Of a DNA stretch of 64,000 nt, positions 59,329-64,000 are shown in pieces (position 1 is the stretch's first letter; every line of letters begins with the position of its first letter). A program made the position numbers and the translations under genes. This stretch comes from Aeromicrobium terrae. Its GTDB lineage: Bacteria > Actinomycetota > Actinomycetes > Propionibacteriales > Nocardioidaceae. The notes under the pieces were generated by a model. It saw nothing but the letters and a program-made list of their open reading frames with translations. It did no database searches and was not told where the DNA came from. The stretch covers positions 62,001 through 126,000 of the forward strand of contig NZ_VDUX01000004.1 in NCBI RefSeq assembly GCF_008039565.1, given 5' to 3'.

Positions 59329-60813
59329 TCAGGCCGGGACGGCGAGCATCGTCGGCTCGGCGCGGCCCCGCAGCAGGAGCGGCTCGAGCAGCGTCCACCG
59401 CTCGCGCTCTCGCGGGTGCGCGTTGTCGACGATGCGCTGCGACGCGACGACCCGACCGTCGTGGTTCTTGGCCTGCTCGGTGAGGCGCGCGGCCTCGTTC
59501 ACCGGGTCGCCGATGACCGTGTACTCCAGCCGGTGGGTGGCGCCGATGTTGCCGGCGATCACGATGCCCTGCGAGACCCCGATCCCGGCGTCGAGCTCCG
59601 GCACCTCCTCGCGGAGCCGCTCGGCCATGACCCGTGCAGCGCTCAGGGCGCTGGCGGCGGCGTCGTCCAGGGCGAGCGGCGCGCCGAAGATGCACAGCGC
59701 GGCGTCGCCCTCGAACTTGTTGACCAGGCCGCCGTGCTCGCCGACGACGTCGACGACCACCGAGAAGAACCGGTTGAGCGCGGTGACGACCTCCGCCGGC
59801 GGACGCGTGGCCGCGAGCGTGGTGCTGCCGATGACGTCGACGAACAGGGCGGCCGCCTCCAGCTCCTGACCGCCCAGCTCGACGCCGTGCTCGAGCGCCT
59901 GCCGGGCGACGTCCTCGCCGACGTGCCGGCCGAACAGGTCGCGCAGCTGCTCGCGCTCGCGCATCGCCGCGACCATCCGGTTCAGCCCGGCCTGCATCTG
60001 GCCGATCTCGCCGTTGTCGTCGACAGACACCTCGACGTCGAGGTCACCCGACTCGACCTGCGCGAGGGCGGTGGTCATGTCGCAGAGCGGCTCGCCGATC
60101 GACTTCGCGAGCAGGATCGTCGAGAGCAGCCCGACGCCCAGGATGACGAGCCCGATGATCAGGCCGCTGACGGCGATCCGGTCGATCGACGCCTCGGCGA
60201 ACGGCGCGAACGCGACGAGCAGCACGAACCCGAGCACCGGGACGCCCGTGGTCAGGGTCCAGGTGAAGATGGCCCGCTCGCCGACCCCCGCCGCGGTGCC
60301 CGGCGCGGGTGGGTGCACCACGAGTGCGGCCACCGTCGCCGGCCGCAGCAGGCGGGTGAGGAGCATGAAGCTCGTCGTGGCGGTGGCGAGCCCACCGAAC
60401 AGGACCATGCCGCTCGACACGAACCCGAACGGCACGTTGGTCGGCAGGTTCAGCACGAGGAAGGGGATCGACGACAGCGTCCACGTGATCGCCTGGAGCA
60501 GGAAGAGGTACCACGGGAGGCCGATGGTCAGCTCGGCCTCGCGCTTGGTGGGCGCGGTGCCGCGGACGGTCCAGCCGAGCGCGTCGCTGGTCCGCGGACC
60601 GCCGAAGACCGCGAGGATCGACCAGCTGGCGAGCGTGCAGAACGCGGCCAGGACGAGGTTGTCGCGGGTGACGTCGGACGTCGTCGCCTCCGGCGGCAGC
60701 GGGACGACGAACAGGTACTCGACCAGCAGGATCGTCGCGCCGACGACGTTCGCGACCCACGTGTCGAGCAGGACGTGCCACGGCCGGACGCCCTCGACGT
60801 GCTTGTGCATCAT
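59329..60813 (-). CDS. Membrane adenylate/guanylate cyclase (HAMP, class III)
   Basis: The 494-residue protein has six N-terminal membrane helices, a HAMP linker (about 250-305; AKSIGEPLCDMTTALAQVESGDLDVEV) and a class III cyclase domain (about 325-490). The metal-binding aspartates (FVDVIGSTTLAA and GDAALCIFGAP) and the NEAARL transition-state N and R are present, and a lysine in VNKFEGD suits ATP. It belongs to the mycobacterial Rv1318c/Rv3645-like type and may produce cAMP for the Crp regulator at 16071. ATG 60813 lacks a clear ribosome site. Confidence 0.9.
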   Translation of the reverse strand: MMHKHVEGVRPWHVLLDTWVANVVGATILLVEYLFVVPLPPEATTSDVTRDNLVLAAFCTLASWSILAVFGGPRTSDALGWTVRGTAPTKREAELTIGLPWYLFLLQAITWTLSSIPFLVLNLPTNVPFGFVSSGMVLFGGLATATTSFMLLTRLLRPATVAALVVHPPAPGTAAGVGERAIFTWTLTTGVPVLGFVLLVAFAPFAEASIDRIAVSGLIIGLVILGVGLLSTILLAKSIGEPLCDMTTALAQVESGDLDVEVSVDDNGEIGQMQAGLNRMVAAMREREQLRDLFGRHVGEDVARQALEHGVELGGQELEAAALFVDVIGSTTLAATRPPAEVVTALNRFFSVVVDVVGEHGGLVNKFEGDAALCIFGAPLALDDAAASALSAARVMAERLREEVPELDAGIGVSQGIVIAGNIGATHRLEYTVIGDPVNEAARLTEQAKNHDGRVVASQRIVDNAHPRERERWTLLEPLLLRGRAEPTMLAVPA

Positions 60814-60867
60814 GAGTCGAATGCTGACGGAGCGACGACCGGCGGCGCAATGGCACGATGGGCTGCC

Positions 60868-61677
60868 ATGGAGGCGAGGGACGTCGACACCCGGCTCGGC
60901 CGATTGCACGTCCGTGTCTCCGGCTCCGGCCCCGGGATACTGATGTGGCCGAGCCTGCTGATGGACGGGACGCTGTGGGACGCGCAGGTCGCGCACTTCG
61001 CCGACCGGTTCACGACCGTCGCCGTCGACCCGCCCGGCCATGGCCGCAGCGAGCCGCTCACCAGCGGCTTCACGTTCGACGAGTGCGCCGGGGCCGCCGT
61101 CGACCTCCTCGACGCCCTGGGGCTCGAGCGGGTGCACTGGCTCGGGAACTCGTGGGGTGCGATGACCGGCGGCGTGTTCGCGGCGCGCCACCCGGACCGC
61201 GTCGGCGTGAGCGTGCTGATGAACGGCACCGCCTCCGTCGCACCGCGACGCCAGCGCGTCGAGTACGGGCTCCTGCTTGCGTCCGCCCGCGCGCTCCGGG
61301 GCATCCGGCCGCCGCTCACCCGCTCGGTGGTGAAGGCGTTCCTCGGCCCGACCAGCCGACGCGACCGTCCCGAGGCGGTGCGGACCGTGCTCGACGTGGC
61401 GCAGCGCAACGACGTCCGCTCGGTCAGTCACGCCATCCGGAGCGTGGTGTCACTGCGGCCGGATCACCACGACCTGTTCTCGAGCATCCGCACCCCGGTC
61501 GTCGTCGTGGCCGGCCGGGAGGACGCGACCTTCCCGCTGCCGGAGCTCGAGGCGATGGCAGCCGCGATCCCCGACGCCGAGCTCGTCGTGCTCGAGGACG
61601 CCGCCCACCTGGTGGCACTCGAGGTGCCGGACGTCGTCAACGCCCTGGTGGACCGGGCACTTGCACGGACTGGTTGA
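60868..61677 (+). CDS. Alpha/beta hydrolase
   Basis: The 269-residue protein has DPPGHGRSEPL, the nucleophile elbow LGNSWGAMTGGV, D in AGREDATFPLPEL and H in EDAAHLVALE, typical of the esterase/dehalogenase-like fold (family Abhydrolase_1). An in-frame ATG at 60850 would add six residues; neither start has a clear ribosome site. It is divergent from the cyclase gene. The substrate is unknown. Confidence 0.82.
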   Translation: MEARDVDTRLGRLHVRVSGSGPGILMWPSLLMDGTLWDAQVAHFADRFTTVAVDPPGHGRSEPLTSGFTFDECAGAAVDLLDALGLERVHWLGNSWGAMTGGVFAARHPDRVGVSVLMNGTASVAPRRQRVEYGLLLASARALRGIRPPLTRSVVKAFLGPTSRRDRPEAVRTVLDVAQRNDVRSVSHAIRSVVSLRPDHHDLFSSIRTPVVVVAGREDATFPLPELEAMAAAIPDAELVVLEDAAHLVALEVPDVVNALVDRALARTG

Positions 61678-61714
61678 TTTCCCGAAAAGTCGTACGACGC
61701 AACCACATCGTTCG

Positions 61715-61720
61715 TATGGT
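61715..61720 (+). promoter_or_regulatory. -10 box, predicted leaderless
   Basis: TATGGT lies 6 bases before ATG 61727. Confidence 0.55.
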
Positions 61721-61726
61721 CCGAGG

Positions 61727-63586
61727 ATGCGTCGCTTCCTCCTCGTCCTCGGACTGACCCTGGCCCTGGCCACTCCCACCGCAGCTCACGCCGCCGACGA
61801 CACGGACACCCCCGTCGTCGTCGCCGCCACGCTCAGCCCCACCACCGTGGACGTCAGCACCGACGACCAGCAGGTGCAGGCCACCCTTCGCATCACCGAC
61901 GCCACCGGCGTCAAGGCGGTGAGCGGGCGGCTCGAGGCGGTCGACTCCAGCCAGACCACGGCCGTGCGCTTCGGCGTCGGCATCCTCGGCACCAAGACCG
62001 ACGGCTACTGGCGGATGACATTCACGATTCCGCAGGGCGCCACCCCGGGGACGTGGCGGTTGGCCTACTCGACCTTGGACGACGCCGGGAACCAGGGCAG
62101 CAGCGCCGACGTCCCGGTCGAGTCGCTGCCGATCGTCGACGTCACGTCCGTCGAGAACCCCGACGCCGACGGCCCGGTGCTCGTCTCGACCGAGGTCTCG
62201 CCCACGTCCGTGGACGTCGGACCTGCCGCCCAGGACGTCACGGCGACCTACCACGTCACCGACGCGACCGGTGCCGCTCACGTGCTGACCAGCCTGTGGG
62301 CGGTCGGCGAGGGAGAGGCGACTCCGAACCAACAGGCGGAGCTCGTCGACGGCACCCCACAGGACGGGACCTGGCAGACGACGTTCACCATCCCGAAGGG
62401 CGCCGTGGCCGCCGACTGGCAGGTGCGCATCCTGGCCATGGACGATGAGCTGGGCAACGTCACGTCAGGCATCCTGATCCCGCCGTCGAAGCTCGCGACG
62501 GTGAAGGTGGCCTCCTCCACCGCACCCGACGCGCCCACCGGCGTGCACGCGACCGCCGTCGACGGCGGCGCCACCGTCTCCTGGACGGCGCCCGACGACA
62601 ACGGCCTGCCGATCACCGGCTACGTCGTCTCGGCACTGCCGGGAGAGATGACCAAGACGGTCCCGGGCGACCAGACGTCGGTGGCCTTCGACGGCCTGAC
62701 CAACGGCACGGCGTACACGTTCACCGTCGTCGCGGTCAACGACGTCGGACCGAGTGACCCCTCCGCGCCGTCGAACGCCGCGACCCCAAACCACGTGTTC
62801 GAGACCGGACCGACCGCGACGATCACCGGCGACGTGCAGGAGCAGGCCGTGCTCACCGCGCACGAGGGCACGCCCTCGCCGGCGCCGAGCTCGTTCAGGT
62901 ACCAGTGGTTCAGCGACGGCACGCCGATCGACGGCGCCACCGAGCGCACGTTCGAGGTCACCTCGGCCGAGGTCGGCCACGCGATCACCGTGATGGTGAC
63001 GGCGCACCTGGACGGGTACGTCGACGCGTCGGACGTCTCCGACCCCACCGGCACCATCGGGTCCGCCCTCGACGTCGCAACCTCCAAGGCGATCGTGCAG
63101 ACCGGCCGCACCGTGCGCGTGACCGCGCTGGGACTGCAGAGGCGTGAGCCCTACACGGTCACGATCGGTGGCGTCCTGGTGAAGTCGTACACCGCCAGCT
63201 ACAGCGGCACCGTGAGCGCGTACGTCCGCGTCCCCGCGTCCCTGCCGGACGGTCCGGCCGAGGTGAAGGTCACCGCGGCGTCGGGCCGCTACGGCATCAC
63301 GTCGCTCTACAACGCGGCGCCGGCCGACTTCACCGTCGTCCCGGACGACACTAGCGTCCAGCGCGGCGGAGCGACCCAGGTGACGGTCACCGGGATGGCA
63401 CCGAACGAGCCGGTCCGGATCACGTTCTCCGGCCGGACCGTCTCGCCGCGTGGTGCGGTCGCTGACGCCGACGGCACGTACAGCCAGAGCGTCCCGGTCG
63501 GCACGCGCGTGGGCGCGCGGCCACTGAAGGCGATCGGGCTGTACTACCAGCGCACGGGCGTCGTGACCGTCACCGTCACGCCCTGA
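61727..63586 (+). CDS. Secreted multi-domain protein with fibronectin type III domain
   Basis: The 619-residue protein has a signal peptide (core FLLVLGLTLALATPTA, AHA before ADD). Two related Ig-like modules follow at about 28-130 and 140-250 (LSPTTVDVSTDDQQVQATLRITDATGV and VSPTSVDVGPAAQDVTATYHVTDATGA), then a fibronectin type III domain at about 265-350, an A1-propeller/Ig-like module (SFRYQWFSDGTPIDGATERTFEVT) and a C-terminal beta-rich part. No enzyme motif or sorting signal is visible. It is probably an extracellular adhesive protein, and its next neighbour is a paralogue. Confidence 0.8.
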   Translation: MRRFLLVLGLTLALATPTAAHAADDTDTPVVVAATLSPTTVDVSTDDQQVQATLRITDATGVKAVSGRLEAVDSSQTTAVRFGVGILGTKTDGYWRMTFTIPQGATPGTWRLAYSTLDDAGNQGSSADVPVESLPIVDVTSVENPDADGPVLVSTEVSPTSVDVGPAAQDVTATYHVTDATGAAHVLTSLWAVGEGEATPNQQAELVDGTPQDGTWQTTFTIPKGAVAADWQVRILAMDDELGNVTSGILIPPSKLATVKVASSTAPDAPTGVHATAVDGGATVSWTAPDDNGLPITGYVVSALPGEMTKTVPGDQTSVAFDGLTNGTAYTFTVVAVNDVGPSDPSAPSNAATPNHVFETGPTATITGDVQEQAVLTAHEGTPSPAPSSFRYQWFSDGTPIDGATERTFEVTSAEVGHAITVMVTAHLDGYVDASDVSDPTGTIGSALDVATSKAIVQTGRTVRVTALGLQRREPYTVTIGGVLVKSYTASYSGTVSAYVRVPASLPDGPAEVKVTAASGRYGITSLYNAAPADFTVVPDDTSVQRGGATQVTVTGMAPNEPVRITFSGRTVSPRGAVADADGTYSQSVPVGTRVGARPLKAIGLYYQRTGVVTVTVTP

Positions 63587-63600
63587 TCGGGGCGTGACTC

Positions 63601-63654
63601 GGCCCGGCGAGGGGTGATCGCGCGGAAACCCCGCGGACGCCCCTCGCCCGGCCC
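63601..63654. terminator. Strong two-part hairpin between secreted paralogues
   Basis: GGCCCGGCGAGGGG (63601-63614) pairs with CCCCTCGCCCGGCCC (63640-63654), and CGCGG / CCGCG form an inner stem. It lies directly before the TACGCT -10 box (63655-63660) of the next gene. No T-run follows. Confidence 0.6.
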
Positions 63655-63660
63655 TACGCT
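63655..63660 (+). promoter_or_regulatory. -10 box, predicted leaderless
   Basis: TACGCT lies 6 bases before GTG 63667. Confidence 0.55.
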
Positions 63661-63666
63661 TTCCCG

Positions 63667-64000
63667 GTGCGCCGCATTCTCATCGTTCTCGGGATGGTGC
63701 TGGCCTTCGCCGCTCCCTCCACCGCTCATGCTGCCGAAACCGATCCGCCGCAGATCGCGAGCATGGTCCTGCAGCCGACTGCGGGGGTCGACGTCTCGGC
63801 CGGTCCGAAGACGGTCCGTGCGGTCCTCCAGCTCACCGACCCGAGCGGCGTCAAGCTCGTGACGGCCACGCTGGAGTCGGTCGACACCACCCAGGTCACC
63901 CCGCTGCGCGCGGGCGCCAGGGTGGCGGGCACCGCCGCCGACGGCACCTGGTGGATCAACTTCTCGCTGCCGCAGGGTGCGGCCCCGGGTCAGTGGCGAC
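63667..64000 (+). CDS. Secreted Ig-like protein, paralogue of the preceding gene (3' end outside window)
   Basis: The frame starts at GTG 63667 (6 bases after TACGCT) and runs off the window with 111 residues visible. It has a signal peptide (VLGMVLAFAAPSTAHA before AETD) and one Ig-like module (VRAVLQLTDPSGVKLV...DGTWWINFSLPQGAAPGQWR) clearly like the first module of the upstream 619-residue protein. It is the result of a tandem duplication. Further domains lie outside. Confidence 0.8.
   Translation, partial: MRRILIVLGMVLAFAAPSTAHAAETDPPQIASMVLQPTAGVDVSAGPKTVRAVLQLTDPSGVKLVTATLESVDTTQVTPLRAGARVAGTAADGTWWINFSLPQGAAPGQWR

Noticed and set aside
63601..63654. Attachment site or IS end at the strong hairpin
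   Set aside because: No transposase, integrase or direct repeats are near; a terminator before the next promoter explains it.

Overview
The window is very GC-rich, almost fully coding DNA from an actinobacterium. The gene content and order (WhiB, MarP, GlxR/Crp, a BagA/BagB-like ATPase pair, lysC-asd, recR, dnaX, ffs) closely resemble the Mycobacterium tuberculosis segment from acs (Rv3667) through crp, whiB4 and ponA2 to dnaX. The biotin cluster, the actP/acs module and the repeat families suggest a Nocardioidaceae-type organism such as Aeromicrobium or Nocardioides; the genus is inference.

Layout. 1-3000: the tail of an anti-sigma-factor-like membrane protein and a secreted ExeM-type nuclease. 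3027-7350: biotin synthesis, with bioB-bsaP (minus) divergent from bioA-bioF-bioD (plus) around a BioQ-like operator. 7459-11460: acetate uptake and activation (DUF485 protein, ActP, Acs) with Crp-like sites. 11643-16011: a holin-like protein, then an overlapping minus-strand operon nth-tlpA-Nudix-marP-membrane protein. 16071-22540: crp, a DUF559-type gene flanked by inverted repeats, a minus-strand DUF4177-RidA-Nudix-MBL operon, the divergent BagA/BagB-like ATPases and a WhiB regulator. 22720-31494: class A PBP, YqeY, metallophosphoesterase, tRNA-Pro, acetoacetyl-CoA synthetase, asd and lysC. 31664-41912: an MMPL transporter, a methyltransferase, a flavodoxin/TetR divergent pair, recR, a PabB-PabC-PabA triple fusion, dnaX and a lysophospholipase-like hydrolase. 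41941-47099: a Thr/Ser exporter, a cassette of NAD-kinase-like protein, SPFH protein and divergent Nudix regulator, and a potassium channel. 47161-54701: two acyl-CoA dehydrogenases, a lipase, SRP RNA, tRNA-Ser, a PAP2 enzyme, a LytR_C protein and a K+/H+ antiporter. 54679-64000: a MarR-GNAT regulator, a secreted beta-propeller protein, a dienelactone hydrolase, GAF-ANTAR and cyclase signalling proteins, and two secreted paralogues, the last cut by the window end.

Recurring architecture. Many genes are translationally coupled through ATGA, GTGA or TGATG overlaps. At least fifteen starts have a TANNNT box exactly 6 nt before ATG/GTG, and one more has 7 nt, which predicts leaderless mRNAs. Two families of palindromic repeats are present. 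One lies next to genes in three intergenic regions. The other sits inside the pab fusion and dnaX, in frame. No IS element, prophage, CRISPR array or rRNA was seen. No gene-free stretch exceeds 300 bases; the longest (11461-11642, 22541-22719, 50496-50683, 51479-51633) are described below.

The most interesting items are the SPFH / NAD-kinase-like / Nudix-regulator cassette with an apparent frameshift, the DUF559 gene inside inverted repeats, the PabB-C-A fusion, and the palindromes inserted into essential genes.
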